The position numbers and the translations under genes were made by a program. Under the pieces are notes generated by a model. It saw nothing but the letters and a program-made list of their open reading frames with translations, did no database searches and was not told the origin of the DNA. DNA of 64,000 nucleotides, from assembly GCA_038207565.1 (NCBI GenBank), contig JBBQZQ010000013.1:1-64000 (forward strand), given 5' to 3'. Shown here one piece after another: positions 1-10,653 of this stretch (within the stretch, counting starts at the first letter, position 1; every line of letters begins with the position of its first letter). The stretch comes from JALZAI01 sp038207565 (lineage in GTDB: Bacteria > Actinomycetota > Actinomycetes > Mycobacteriales > Jatrophihabitantaceae).

Positions 1-1509
<1,509 letters not shown>

Positions 1510-1530
1510 CAGTCCGGTAGTACCTGACAG

Positions 1531-1570
1531 CACACAAGGGGCGGGCCCGCGAGGGCCCGCCCCTTCTGTG
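1531..1570 (+). terminator. Hairpin terminator after groEL
   Basis: A GC-rich inverted repeat starts 21 bases after the groEL stop. The core stem AAGGGGCGGGCCC pairs with GGGCCCGCCCCTT around a GCGA tetraloop, and the arms extend outward with one mismatch. There is no long U-tract, as is common in high-GC actinobacteria. It lies between convergent genes, so it may act in both directions. Confidence 0.75.
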
Positions 1571-1590
1571 CTGCGGTGCGATGCTGCCGG

Positions 1591-2732
1591 TCAGGCTGCC
1601 GCGCGGTGCGGGCTGCCCTCGGCGAGCCACTGCTCGCGTGCGGCGACGGCGGTGTCGGTGTTGTCGCTGAAGAGCCCGTCCACCCCGAGCCGGAAGAACA
1701 GTTCGTACTCGGCGAAGGCGTTGCCGTAGTCGGCCGGGTTCGTGCCACGCCGGAAGTCGGTGGGCAGGAAGGTGTTCTCGTTTCGGAAGGTGTACGGCGC
1801 GACGAGCAGTCCCGCGCGATGGGCGTCACGTACCAGCGATGTCGGCGCGAGCAGAGCGCCTTCTGGGGTGCGCGGCACGATCTGGTTCTTGTCCGGCCCG
1901 AGATAGCTCGCGTAGGCGCGATGGAACGCAGCCCGTGCGGTGTGGTCAGGTCGGCGTATGTGCGTGGGTCACCGCTGGCCACGAAGTCGGCTGGGGCGCC
2001 GGTCGCGGACGTGAGCTGGAACAGCGGCACGTCCGTGCGGCGGTGCAGCCACTTCAGATTGCCCACCTCGAAGGACTGAATGATTACCGGCAGCTTCGGG
2101 TGGTGCCCGAGCAGCCCGTTGCGCCGCAGCGCGGCGAGCAACCGATGCTCCATCGGCAGCCCCACCGACCGGAAGAAGGTCGAGTGCTTGATCTCGGGGA
2201 TGATCCCGACCGTGCGGTGGTACTTCTTCGACAGTTTCGCCGCCTGGTCGATGTCCTGCTGCAGTGTCGGCACGCGGTACCGGCCGTCGTAGAGGGTGTT
2301 GTGCTGGCGGATGTCGGGGAGGCGTTCCTTCGCGCGCAACGTCGACAGTTCCCGGTAGGTGAAGTCCGTGGTGAACCAGCCGGTCGTCGGGACGCCGTCG
2401 ATGACCTTCGTGGTCTCGCGTGACGCGAACTCGCGATGATCGGCCACGTCGGTCGTCTGGCTGATCTCCGGCTCGTGCCGGTCGACCAGCACGCCGTCCT
2501 TGGTGGGCACGAGGTCGGGCTCGATGTAGTCGGCGCCCATCTGCACGGCCAGGCGGTAGCCCGCCGAGGTGTGCTCCGGGCGGTAACCCGCGGTGCCGCG
2601 GTGGGCGAAGACGAGCGGGCCGGACGACTGCTGGTGTTCGTTGCTCGACGACGCGGAGGCCGCGGTGACGAGTGTGCTGGCGAGGGCGCCGGCGACCGCG
2701 AGGGTTGCGGTGGCACGGAAGGGTTTGCGCAT
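1591..2732 (-). pseudogene. glpQ: Secreted glycerophosphodiester phosphodiesterase (GlpQ-type), frameshifted
   Basis: The family hydrolyses glycerophosphodiesters to glycerol-3-phosphate and an alcohol outside the membrane. The ATG at 2732 has an AGGAAG ribosome site and starts a signal peptide of about 30 residues. The mature part shows the GlpQ pattern: FAHRG, then PEHT, then EPDL with TKDG and a histidine (VDRHE). The frame is right down to about position 1915, where the protein reads LRSIA. It then continues one frame over as YASYLGPDKNQ through to the C-terminal LGVDGLFSDN segment, ending at 1591. One missing base near 1912-1920 explains this. It may be a real lesion or a base-calling error; the rest of the domain looks intact. 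Confidence 0.8.
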
Positions 2733-2872
2733 CGGTCGGCTTCCTGACGTGGGGATGTGTGTACCGACCCACCGTCGCGGCATCCGATTAACCCGAGCTT
2801 TCGGGAAGACAACCTGCACGGGACGCGACGGCGAACGTGACGCGCTCGCTCGCAGCCCCTGGCGGGTCCGCC

Positions 2873-4732
2873 TCAGCCCAACAGGGCGTCCGCGTAGCAC
2901 CACCGCCACGCCTCGCCGGGCTCGATGCTGCGCATGACCGGGTGCGTGGTCTCGTGCGAGTGCTGTTCGGCGTGTCTGCCCGCTGAGGAGTCGCAGCAAC
3001 CCACGTGGCCGCAGGTCAGGCACAACCGCAGGTGCACCCAGCGCGTCCCCATGCGAAGGCACTCCTCGCAACCCTCCAGGGTGTGCGCTTTGACGATCTT
3101 CGGTGCCTCGCGCAGGTGCTTGCAATGCCCGGCGCGCTGCTCGGAGGTCGTCAGGTCGTCGTCGACCCGGTTGGCGGCGTCGGAGACGCGGTCGAGCAGC
3201 GACTCCTCCATGTCGACGGAGAAGAGCGCCGAGCGCAGCACCTCGTCGTCGTACACGCCGCGATCGCGTGCCTCGAGGATCGAGCTGCGCTCGGCGGCGA
3301 GCATCTGCATGCGAAGCCGGCGATAGGTCGCGGCGGGCGGTTCCAGCTCGTCCTGGGACCGGCCCAGCTGCTCCCAGATGGTGTTGGAGCGGCGCATTGC
3401 GCGTCCCTGCAGTTCTTCGATCACCTCGGGCGGGTCGTCGGGTCCCTGCACCTCATCCAGCACGGCGAGGCCCGCCCGCGCCGCGGTGTTGACCAGCCCG
3501 GCCGCCTGCAGGGCGTCCTCCGCGGCGTCAGGGCCGGGTAGCCGCAGTCGCCGGACGAGCCACGGCAGGCTCAGGCCCTGAAGGACGAGCGTCCCGGCCA
3601 CCACGGTGAAGGCGGCCAAGGCGAGCAGCCCACGCTGCGGGGTCGTCGCAGGCAGCAGAAATACCGCTGCCAGCGTGACGACGCCGCGCATGCCGGCCCA
3701 CGACACGACGAGCGCGGCAGACCACGTCCACACGTTCTTGCCGAGCAGGCGGATCGCGCCGGTCACAGCCATGACCCAGACCAGGCGCACGACGATCGTG
3801 GTGACCAGCACCGCGAGGCAGACCGGGATGACGCGCACCCAGCTCAGGTGCTCGTCGTTGACGCTCGTGATGAGATCACGCACCTGCAGCCCGATGAGCA
3901 GGAAGACGACGTTCTCGAGCACGAACTGCACGGTGCGCCAGTTGACGTTCTCGGCGATGCGCGAGCCGGCGGACTGCAGTTGCGGCGCGCGGTGTCCGAG
4001 GATCAGCCCGGTCACCACGACGGCGAGCACACCGGACGCTTCGATCTCCTGGGCCGGCAGGAACGCGACGTAGGGCGCGGCGAAGGACAGCGTGGTGTCG
4101 AGCACCGAATCATCGATGCGCCTACGGATCAGGCCGAGCACGAAGGCCGCGACCAGCCCGACCAGCACCCCGCCGCCGGCCGCGCGGACGATCTCCCAGC
4201 CGACGCGCCATGGGCTGACCGTCTCGGTGAGCGCGGCGACCGCGGTGTTGAGCGCGACCAGGGCGGCGGCGTCGTTGACCAGGCTCTCCCCCTCGAGGAT
4301 CGACACGATGCGCCGGGGCATCCCGACCCGCCGGGCCACCGTCGTCGCGGCTACGGCGTCGGGCGGGGCGACCACCGCGCCGAGCGCGAACGCTGCGGCG
4401 ATCGAGATTCCCGGGACGAGCCACCACGAGACCAGTCCGATGGTCACGGTCGAGAAGGCGACGAGACCGACCGACAGAAGCAGGATCGCGCGCCGGTTGG
4501 AATTGAAATCGATGAGGGACGTGCGGATCGCGGCCGCGTAGAGCAGCGGGGGCAGCAGTCCGACCAGGACGAGATCGGGGGTCAGCCTGATCTCGAGGAA
4601 GTGCGGGACGAATGACAAGGCGATGCCCACCGCCACGAGCAGCAGAGGTTCGGACCAGCTCAACCGGCGAGCCGCGCCGGCGACGAAACCGACGACGCCG
4701 ACAAGGCTCAGGATGGCCAGCGCGAGGTGCAC
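2873..4732 (-). CDS. Na+/H+ antiporter (CPA1 family) with C-terminal UBP-type zinc finger
   Basis: A 619-residue membrane protein. Residues 1 to about 410 form a multi-helix cation/proton antiporter with the family signatures PPDAVA (about 122) and ESLVNDA (about 150), the Asn-Asp pair expected for ion binding in CPA1. A cytosolic linker follows, then a Cys/His-rich module over about residues 538-619 with CKH, CEEC, CLTCGHVGCC and repeated histidines ahead of HPV, matching the ubiquitin-hydrolase-type zinc finger. This fusion is known among actinobacterial antiporters. The finger's ligand is unknown in bacteria. The start is a GTG. The next upstream gene on this strand is about 140 bases away. 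Confidence 0.9.
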   Translation of the reverse strand: MHLALAILSLVGVVGFVAGAARRLSWSEPLLLVAVGIALSFVPHFLEIRLTPDLVLVGLLPPLLYAAAIRTSLIDFNSNRRAILLLSVGLVAFSTVTIGLVSWWLVPGISIAAAFALGAVVAPPDAVAATTVARRVGMPRRIVSILEGESLVNDAAALVALNTAVAALTETVSPWRVGWEIVRAAGGGVLVGLVAAFVLGLIRRRIDDSVLDTTLSFAAPYVAFLPAQEIEASGVLAVVVTGLILGHRAPQLQSAGSRIAENVNWRTVQFVLENVVFLLIGLQVRDLITSVNDEHLSWVRVIPVCLAVLVTTIVVRLVWVMAVTGAIRLLGKNVWTWSAALVVSWAGMRGVVTLAAVFLLPATTPQRGLLALAAFTVVAGTLVLQGLSLPWLVRRLRLPGPDAAEDALQAAGLVNTAARAGLAVLDEVQGPDDPPEVIEELQGRAMRRSNTIWEQLGRSQDELEPPAATYRRLRMQMLAAERSSILEARDRGVYDDEVLRSALFSVDMEESLLDRVSDAANRVDDDLTTSEQRAGHCKHLREAPKIVKAHTLEGCEECLRMGTRWVHLRLCLTCGHVGCCDSSAGRHAEQHSHETTHPVMRSIEPGEAWRWCYADALLG

Positions 4733-4873
4733 CCGTCCATTGTTGCGGGCGGGCTGTCCCGGCGGTTGCCGAGCCCGTGGTGACGTGGACGCGAGGGGCC
4801 GCCGACTGTGATCAACTATCCGACGTCCACGATCAGGAGCTGCACCGCAGAGTCGTGCGGGGCGGGACGCCGA

Positions 4874-5407
4874 TCAGCCGGTGACGTCGTGGACGTGGTG
4901 CTCCAGGTCGTGCAGGAAGTAGGCAGCCAGGGTCTGCACGGTGAACATCGAGCCGTCGCTGCGCCGGCCGGTTCTCGCCAGCTCTTCGGGGCGAACCGAC
5001 TCGAAGTCAGCGGCGATCCGCTCACCCTCGTCGGCCAGTTCGCGCGCGACGGCACCGGGGTCGTGTTCCCAGTACCGCTCGCTGAGCGCGGTCGCGTCCT
5101 GGTCCCAGTTCGCGAACTCCGGGCTGCGGCCGCCCCGCATCATCCCCAGCCGCGCACCGAAGACACGGCATACGTCGCGGACGTGGCAGCTGTACTCGAG
5201 CGCGGACCACACCTGCGGCGCCGGGCGATCGACGGCGCCGTCCTCGTGCAGCCTGCCTGCCAGCACCGCGATCGAGGCGCGTGTGCGGCCGGCGACGTCG
5301 ACGAACTGCACCGACGTCGAGTCGAAGCCACATTCCTGGCACGGGTGCTGCAGCACCCAGGTCCAATCCTTGTCGTCCGGCACGGGAACGGCCGGTTCAG
5401 CGCTCAC
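4874..5407 (-). CDS. DinB-family protein
   Basis: A 177-residue protein of the DinB/YfiT four-helix-bundle superfamily, whose members are often metal-dependent thiol transferases or damage-inducible proteins of unknown reaction. Supporting signs are the helical pattern, a histidine in YSCHVRDVC and the C-terminal HDLEHH cluster, which sits where DinB proteins carry metal-binding histidines. It begins with GTG and has no obvious strong ribosome site. It stands alone between the antiporter and the helicase. The substrate cannot be read from the sequence. Confidence 0.75.
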   Translation of the reverse strand: MSAEPAVPVPDDKDWTWVLQHPCQECGFDSTSVQFVDVAGRTRASIAVLAGRLHEDGAVDRPAPQVWSALEYSCHVRDVCRVFGARLGMMRGGRSPEFANWDQDATALSERYWEHDPGAVARELADEGERIAADFESVRPEELARTGRRSDGSMFTVQTLAAYFLHDLEHHVHDVTG

Positions 5408-5487
5408 CGGCGAAAGATTACCGACGCCGATTCGTCGCCTTCTGGCGGATCCACCACGATCTGGGCACCGACCACGTCAGGCACCCG

Positions 5488-7137
5488 TTACAGCGGGCGA
5501 AGCAGGTCGTCGGCGTCGACGATCGTGTAGGCGTAACCCTGCTCGGCGAGGAATCGCTGCCGGTGGGCCGCGTACTCCGAATCCAGGGTGTCGCGGGCGA
5601 CCACCGTGTAGAAGTGCGCCTGCCGCCCGTCGTGCTTGGGGCGCAGCACGCGTCCGAGCCGCTGCGCTTCCTCCTGCCGCGACCCGAATGTTCCACTGAT
5701 CTGCACCGCGACGGCTGCCTCGGGCAGGTCGATGGAGAAGTTTGCGACCTTGCTGACCACGAGGACCCGCTGCTCGCCGCGACGGAACTCGTCGTACAGG
5801 CGCTCGCGCTCCTTGTTCGGCGTCGAGCCCTGGATGATCGGCGCGCCGTCGAGCTCGGCGGAGACGTCTTCGAGCTGGTCGAGGTAGGCGCCGATCACGA
5901 GCACCTGGTCGTCGGGGTGGTTCTCGACGATCTGGCCGATCACCGGCAGCTTGGTACGCGCGGTCGCGGCGAGCTTGTAGCGGTCCTCGGGCTCGGCGGT
6001 CGCGTAGTTCATGCGCTCGGCGTCGGTGAGGGTCACCCGCACCTCGGTGCAGTCAGCCGGCGCGATCCAGCCCTGGTTCTCGATGTCCTTCCACGGCGCG
6101 TCGTAGCGCTTGGGTCCGATCAGGGAGAACACGTCCCCCTCCCGCCCGTCCTCGCGGATCAGTGTCGCCGTCAGGCCGAGGCGGCGGCGTGACTGCAGGT
6201 CGGCCGTCAGCCGGAAGATCGGCGCGGGCAGCAGGTGCACCTCGTCGTACACGATCAGCCCCCAGTCGCGGCTGTCGAACAGCTCGAGATGGCGGTACTC
6301 GCCCTTCCGGCGGGTCGTCATCACTTGGTACGTGGCAATCGTGACCGGACGGATCTCCTTGCGTTCGCCGCTGTACTCCCCGATCTCCTCCTCGGTCAGG
6401 GACGTGCGCGCGATCAGTTCGCGCTTCCACTGGCGTCCCGCCACCGTGTTCGTGACCAGGATGAGCGTCGTCGCCTTGGCCTCGGCCATCGCGGCCGCGC
6501 CGACCAGCGTCTTGCCTGCCCCGCACGGCAGGACGACCACGCCGGAACCGCCCGCCCAGAACATGTCGACGGCTTGACGCTGGTAGCTGCGTAGCTCCCA
6601 GTCGTCCTGCTTGAGCTCGATCGGGTGGGCCTCGCCGTTGACGTAACCAGCGAGATCCTCGGCGGGCCAGCCGACCTTGAGCAGCGCCTGCTTGAGCCTG
6701 CCCCGCTCGGACGGGTGCACCTGCACGGTGTCGTCGTCCAGGCGCGTACCCAGCATCGGATTGATCTTCTTCTGCCGGATCACCTCCTCCAGCACCGCCC
6801 GGTCGAGGCTGACGAGCACGAGTCCGTGCACCGGGTGTTTGACCAGCTGCAGGCGCCCGTAGCGGTCCATGGTGTCGGCCACATCGACGAGCAGCGCGTG
6901 CGGCACGGCATAGCGGCTGAAGCGGACGAGGGCGTCCACCACCTGCTCGGCGTCGTGGCCCGCCGCGCGGGCGTTCCACAGTCCGAGGGGGGTCAACCGG
7001 TAGGTGTGCACGTGCTCGGGCGAGCGCTCGAGTTCGGCGAAGGGCGCGATGGCCGCACGGGCCTCCCGCGACTGCGGATGATCCACTTCCAGCAACAGCG
7101 TCTTGTCGGATTGGACGATCAGAGGTCCGTCGGTCAA
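5488..7137 (-). CDS. XPB/Rad25-type DNA repair helicase
   Basis: A superfamily 2 3'-5' DNA helicase related to eukaryotic XPB and common in actinobacteria. The 549-residue protein has the usual N-terminal damage-recognition-like domain, Walker A PCGAGKT at 204-210, DEVH at 298-301, a motif III-like LGLTATL and a motif VI region RLGRVLRPK. The start is TTG at 7137 with an AGGA site 8 bases upstream. The large helicase-associated protein lies directly upstream on the same strand, the arrangement seen in mycobacteria (Rv0861c-Rv0862c). A role in nucleotide excision repair or transcription-linked repair is inferred from the family. Confidence 0.93.
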   Translation of the reverse strand: MTDGPLIVQSDKTLLLEVDHPQSREARAAIAPFAELERSPEHVHTYRLTPLGLWNARAAGHDAEQVVDALVRFSRYAVPHALLVDVADTMDRYGRLQLVKHPVHGLVLVSLDRAVLEEVIRQKKINPMLGTRLDDDTVQVHPSERGRLKQALLKVGWPAEDLAGYVNGEAHPIELKQDDWELRSYQRQAVDMFWAGGSGVVVLPCGAGKTLVGAAAMAEAKATTLILVTNTVAGRQWKRELIARTSLTEEEIGEYSGERKEIRPVTIATYQVMTTRRKGEYRHLELFDSRDWGLIVYDEVHLLPAPIFRLTADLQSRRRLGLTATLIREDGREGDVFSLIGPKRYDAPWKDIENQGWIAPADCTEVRVTLTDAERMNYATAEPEDRYKLAATARTKLPVIGQIVENHPDDQVLVIGAYLDQLEDVSAELDGAPIIQGSTPNKERERLYDEFRRGEQRVLVVSKVANFSIDLPEAAVAVQISGTFGSRQEEAQRLGRVLRPKHDGRQAHFYTVVARDTLDSEYAAHRQRFLAEQGYAYTIVDADDLLRPL

Positions 7138-7198
7138 GGTTGAGATCCTGTCTTATAGGCGACCGCCCATTGTCGCAAATTTGTTCGGCTCGTAGGCG

Positions 7199-9604
7199 TC
7201 ATACGTCCTCGGCGTGGTCGCCCAGGACGCTCACCGCGGTGATCCGGTGCAGCGCGAACGAGCGCAACCCCGGTTCGCCGGCCTGGTGACCGCGCACCAC
7301 CCCGCCCGCCATGGAGATCGGCAGCACCTGGTGGCGCGTTGGCTGCCCGTCGGTGCCGGCGACGCCGAGCAGCACCTGCCGGCCGTCGCGGATCGCCTCA
7401 CGAAGCACGCCCATCGTTGCCGCGGAGGTCACGCCCGGTATCTGCTGGGCCACCGGGTGCACGTGCCGCGTCATCTCGGTCAGCGCGTCGCCCGAGCGCA
7501 CCCGCTGCACCAGTTGCGACAGGCGCGTCGCCGAGTCGGTCGCACCCTGTGTGCGGGCGGCCCGCACCGCCTGCCGCGAGGGTGCTCGCGCCGGCTCCGC
7601 GCCCAGCGCGATCAGCTCGCCGTCGGGCGACTCGGCGGCCGGTGCGTACCCGGCCTCGCGCAACAGGTCGAGCACGCGGGTCACCGGCGCGGGAGAGACC
7701 ACGACGGTGGGCGCGATCCGTCGCAGTTGCAGGGCGCCGACGTCGCGGTCGGCGAGGACGCGGGTCAGCAGCGCCTCGTCGTCGCACCGCAGGTAGGCCG
7801 TGGCAACCCCGGAGCGCAGTGCTCCGTGCCGACGGGACAGATCGTCGATGAGGTAGCTCAGCGCCTGCGGTACCGGAGTCCGGGAGCGCCCGGCCACCAG
7901 GGCTGCGATGTCCGCGCCGCTGCGTCCCGCGTCGAGTGCGCGACGTAGCGAGGACGCGGTGACCCGGTACACGCTCGCGCCGCCGGTCGACTCGAGCTCG
8001 GCGACGAGCGTGAGTTCGGTCGCGAGATCGGAGGTCGGCGGGCCCGGGACGACGATGGTCAGGTCGGGCTGGAGGAGAAAGTAGTCGACCGGCCGGGGCA
8101 TGGCGCCGGCCAGCACCTGCTCGGCGACCGCGCGCGACCCGGCGAGCAGGGTGCGCGAGTAGCCGGTGAGTCCGCCCGCTGCGGTGAGCCCGACCAGGTC
8201 GGCCTCAACCAGCACCGACTCGGCGAGCGGTCGCTGCCCGAGCGCGCGCCGGGGCGCTTGCCAGGCCAGGCGGGCAAGCACGGCGTCGCGCGAGGCCGGC
8301 GCCGCGCCGGGAGCCAGCGACGCCAGGGTGTCGAGCACCTGCCGGCGCAGCGCCGGGATGGTTCCCCGCTCCGCGTCCGGGCCGAGGACGGTGATCAGCC
8401 GGTCGCGCTCACCCCGCTGGCCGACCAGGCTGGGCTGGCGCGCCATGGCGAGCCAGGCGAAGGCGATGTCGGCCCAGCGGGTCGCCGGGTCGTGGCGCCG
8501 CCAGACGTCGTACTCGACGGTGGGCAGGTACACCGGCTCGATGCCGTGGGTCGAGTTCAGCAGCCCGGCCGACGAGGCGACCTCGGCGATCAGCGCTGCC
8601 ACCGGCTCCTCGACACCCAGCTCCTTGGCGGTACGGCGGAGTTCGCGCACCCCGACTCCGCCGGAACGCAGCTGGCCCGGCGGATGCGCCGACCAGGAAT
8701 CGGCGAGGGCATCGACGAGGCTCAGCACTTCGAGGACGGCGGTGGTCCCCAGCCGGTCCAGCTCGTCCGGCGTGCGCACGCGGGCCTCGATGGCCGGCGC
8801 CCGCGGGCTCACCCCACCGAGCGGGACTCCGCGCAACGCTACGCCCACCTCGCGCGGCAACTCGACGGTTTGCGCGTCGATCGGGACGAGCAGTCCGCGG
8901 GCGATGAGCCGGTGCGGCGGCGGCAGCTCGCTGCGGTCGGTGGCCAGCTGGGCTTCCTGGACGCGGCCTACGGGCGCTCCCGCGGCCAGCCGGTCGAGCA
9001 CGTCGCGCTCGGCGGGGTCGAGTTGATCGAGGATTGCCGCGAGTCGGCCCGGATCGGCCAGCACCTCGGCGATCGCGGTACCGGCGCGCGGCTGGGCAGC
9101 GGGCGGCAGGCCGAGCGACCGGAGCACCGGCGCCAGCTGCACGTCGGAGACTGCGCGGAGCAACAGGGCGGCGGGCCGTCCGAGGCCGCCTGGGTAGCTA
9201 CCGAGGGCGTCCCGACCGGTCGGGACCACGTGCAGGTTGTCGGTATCGCCCCACACGAGCGAGAGGGCAAGCAGGTCCTCGGCCACCGCCGCGACGTCAG
9301 CGTCCACCTCGTGGCCGAGTAACCGAGCCGCGTCGGCGAGGCGGACCGGTTCGTCGGCGCGCCCGGTGAGTGCGATCGCCTCGAGCACACGCAGGGTGAA
9401 GGCGTCCAGGCCGTCGACGGCTCGCTGCACGGACGTTCGCACGCTGAGGCGGGCGGCCAGCGTGGCGAGGTCTGCCGGTGTCGGCAGCGCAAGGTCGGGA
9501 CGGCGACGCAGCAGCTCGCCGAGTTCGGCGTCGCTGCGCCTGCGCAGCCAACCGGTCAGCGTTGCCGCGGACTCCGCGGCGGCCGATTCGATGGGCGCGG
9601 CCAC
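7199..9604 (-). CDS. Large helicase-associated protein, partner of XPB
   Basis: An 801-residue actinobacterial protein annotated in relatives as helicase C-terminal or helicase-associated (Rv0862c-like). It is largely helical, with repeated winged-helix-like stretches and no Walker motifs, so it should not hydrolyse ATP itself. It starts with GTG at 9604 and ends about 60 bases before the XPB start, consistent with an operon. The constant pairing with XPB suggests they act together at damaged DNA, but the molecular role is not established. Confidence 0.82.
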   Translation of the reverse strand: MAAPIESAAAESAATLTGWLRRRSDAELGELLRRRPDLALPTPADLATLAARLSVRTSVQRAVDGLDAFTLRVLEAIALTGRADEPVRLADAARLLGHEVDADVAAVAEDLLALSLVWGDTDNLHVVPTGRDALGSYPGGLGRPAALLLRAVSDVQLAPVLRSLGLPPAAQPRAGTAIAEVLADPGRLAAILDQLDPAERDVLDRLAAGAPVGRVQEAQLATDRSELPPPHRLIARGLLVPIDAQTVELPREVGVALRGVPLGGVSPRAPAIEARVRTPDELDRLGTTAVLEVLSLVDALADSWSAHPPGQLRSGGVGVRELRRTAKELGVEEPVAALIAEVASSAGLLNSTHGIEPVYLPTVEYDVWRRHDPATRWADIAFAWLAMARQPSLVGQRGERDRLITVLGPDAERGTIPALRRQVLDTLASLAPGAAPASRDAVLARLAWQAPRRALGQRPLAESVLVEADLVGLTAAGGLTGYSRTLLAGSRAVAEQVLAGAMPRPVDYFLLQPDLTIVVPGPPTSDLATELTLVAELESTGGASVYRVTASSLRRALDAGRSGADIAALVAGRSRTPVPQALSYLIDDLSRRHGALRSGVATAYLRCDDEALLTRVLADRDVGALQLRRIAPTVVVSPAPVTRVLDLLREAGYAPAAESPDGELIALGAEPARAPSRQAVRAARTQGATDSATRLSQLVQRVRSGDALTEMTRHVHPVAQQIPGVTSAATMGVLREAIRDGRQVLLGVAGTDGQPTRHQVLPISMAGGVVRGHQAGEPGLRSFALHRITAVSVLGDHAEDV

Positions 9605-9615
9605 GGTGCGCGGAC

Positions 9616-9822
9616 TCAGCGCCCGTCGGCGAGGTTGGGACGGTCAGCAGCGGTGGGGTGCACGTAGCGCAGCTTCTCGACCGGGAGCGGGAACTCGATG
9701 TCAGGCCCGAACGGCGACATCGCGCCGGCCTGGCTCGCGGCCAGCTCGTTCACCCCGAAGTCCTCGTCGGTCAACTCACGGGGTTGGTACTGCTCGGGAA
9801 GTCGGGGCGTGACGTTCGCCAT
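9616..9822 (-). CDS. Small conserved hypothetical protein
   Basis: A 68-residue, acidic, soluble protein starting MANVTPRLPEQYQ. The ATG at 9822 is preceded by a GAGAGG ribosome site. It lies 11 bases upstream of the helicase-associated gene on the same strand, so co-transcription is likely. It has no cysteine motifs and no membrane segment. The function is unknown. Confidence 0.65.
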   Translation of the reverse strand: MANVTPRLPEQYQPRELTDEDFGVNELAASQAGAMSPFGPDIEFPLPVEKLRYVHPTAADRPNLADGR

Positions 9823-9884
9823 CGAGAAGCCTCTCGTTCGTCAGACCGGACTGTCCAGTGTGCCATCGACAGCGCACGGGGGCA

Positions 9885-10145
9885 TCAGCGCGCGACGGTC
9901 TGGCCGGCCGGTGCGGTGGCGTCCTGCACGGCGCGCTGCGCCTCGCGCTGGTCGGCATGGCCTGCTCGTACGCCGGCCCACACCGCGACGGCGAAGCCGA
10001 TCGGGGCCAGCAGGCAGCCAAGACTCAGCCACAGCGGCCGGTTGCGGTCACCGAAGAAGAACGGCAGCACGTCGGCGGCGAGGAAGATCAGTCCGAGGAC
10101 GAACAGCACGAGACCGACCCGCACCGCGCGCGCCAGCGTGACCAC
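9885..10145 (-). CDS. Small two-helix membrane protein
   Basis: An 86-residue protein with two hydrophobic segments (VGLVLFVLGLIFLAADVL and LWLSLGCLLAPIGFAVAVW) and a charged C-terminal tail. I chose the GTG at 10145 because the hydrophobic part begins just after it and a longer frame would run into the divergent cold-shock promoter. It is divergent from the cold-shock gene with about 105 bases between them. The family is unassigned; a membrane role is all that can be inferred. Confidence 0.65.
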   Translation of the reverse strand: MVTLARAVRVGLVLFVLGLIFLAADVLPFFFGDRNRPLWLSLGCLLAPIGFAVAVWAGVRAGHADQREAQRAVQDATAPAGQTVAR

Positions 10146-10250
10146 GTGTCCAGTATCCCTGGGAAACAGCTCACCCCGCGCAGTAACCTGGGTGCAGAAG
10201 GCGCCGCGGCGTGCGGTGCCTTCACTGCGTTCGATGACGAGGAGTGCTCG

Positions 10251-10634
10251 GTGCCCACCGGCAAGGTCAAGTTCTTCAGCCCGGAGAAGGGTTTCGGCTT
10301 TCTGTCCAACGACGAGGGCGAGGATGTCTACGTCCACAAGGACGCCTTGCCTGAGGGCGTCGCGGAGCTCAAGAAGGGTCAGCGCGTCGAGTTCGGTGTG
10401 GTCTCCGGCCGGCGCGGCAACCAGGCGATGCAGGTGCGCCTGCTCGATCCGGTGCCGTCGGTCGCCCGCGCGACCCGCAAGCCCGCGGAGGAACTTGCGC
10501 CGCTCGTCGAGGACCTGATCAAGCTGCTGGACAGCACCTCGAACTCGCTGCGCCGCGGCCACTACCCCGATCGGGCCGAAGCCCGCAAGGTGGCCGGGTT
10601 GCTGCGGGTGTTCGCAGACAATCTCGAGGCCTAG
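10251..10634 (+). CDS. Cold-shock domain protein with C-terminal extension
   Basis: A 127-residue RNA/DNA-binding protein. Residues 1-66 form a cold-shock domain with GKVKFF, KGFGFL and DVYVHKDAL, covering the two nucleic-acid-binding ribonucleoprotein motifs. The remaining 60 residues are a helical extension absent from ordinary 67-residue cold-shock proteins but found in mycobacterial Rv0871-like proteins. The start is GTG at 10251 with GAGGAG seven bases upstream. A role as an RNA chaperone is expected from the family. Confidence 0.9.
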   Translation: MPTGKVKFFSPEKGFGFLSNDEGEDVYVHKDALPEGVAELKKGQRVEFGVVSGRRGNQAMQVRLLDPVPSVARATRKPAEELAPLVEDLIKLLDSTSNSLRRGHYPDRAEARKVAGLLRVFADNLEA

Positions 10635-10653
10635 CTCGGCGTCCGCGTCGCTC

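Noticed and set aside
6053..6979. Long frame inside the XPB helicase gene
   Set aside because: Low-complexity Arg/Gly/Ala translation in an alternative frame of a clear helicase gene.
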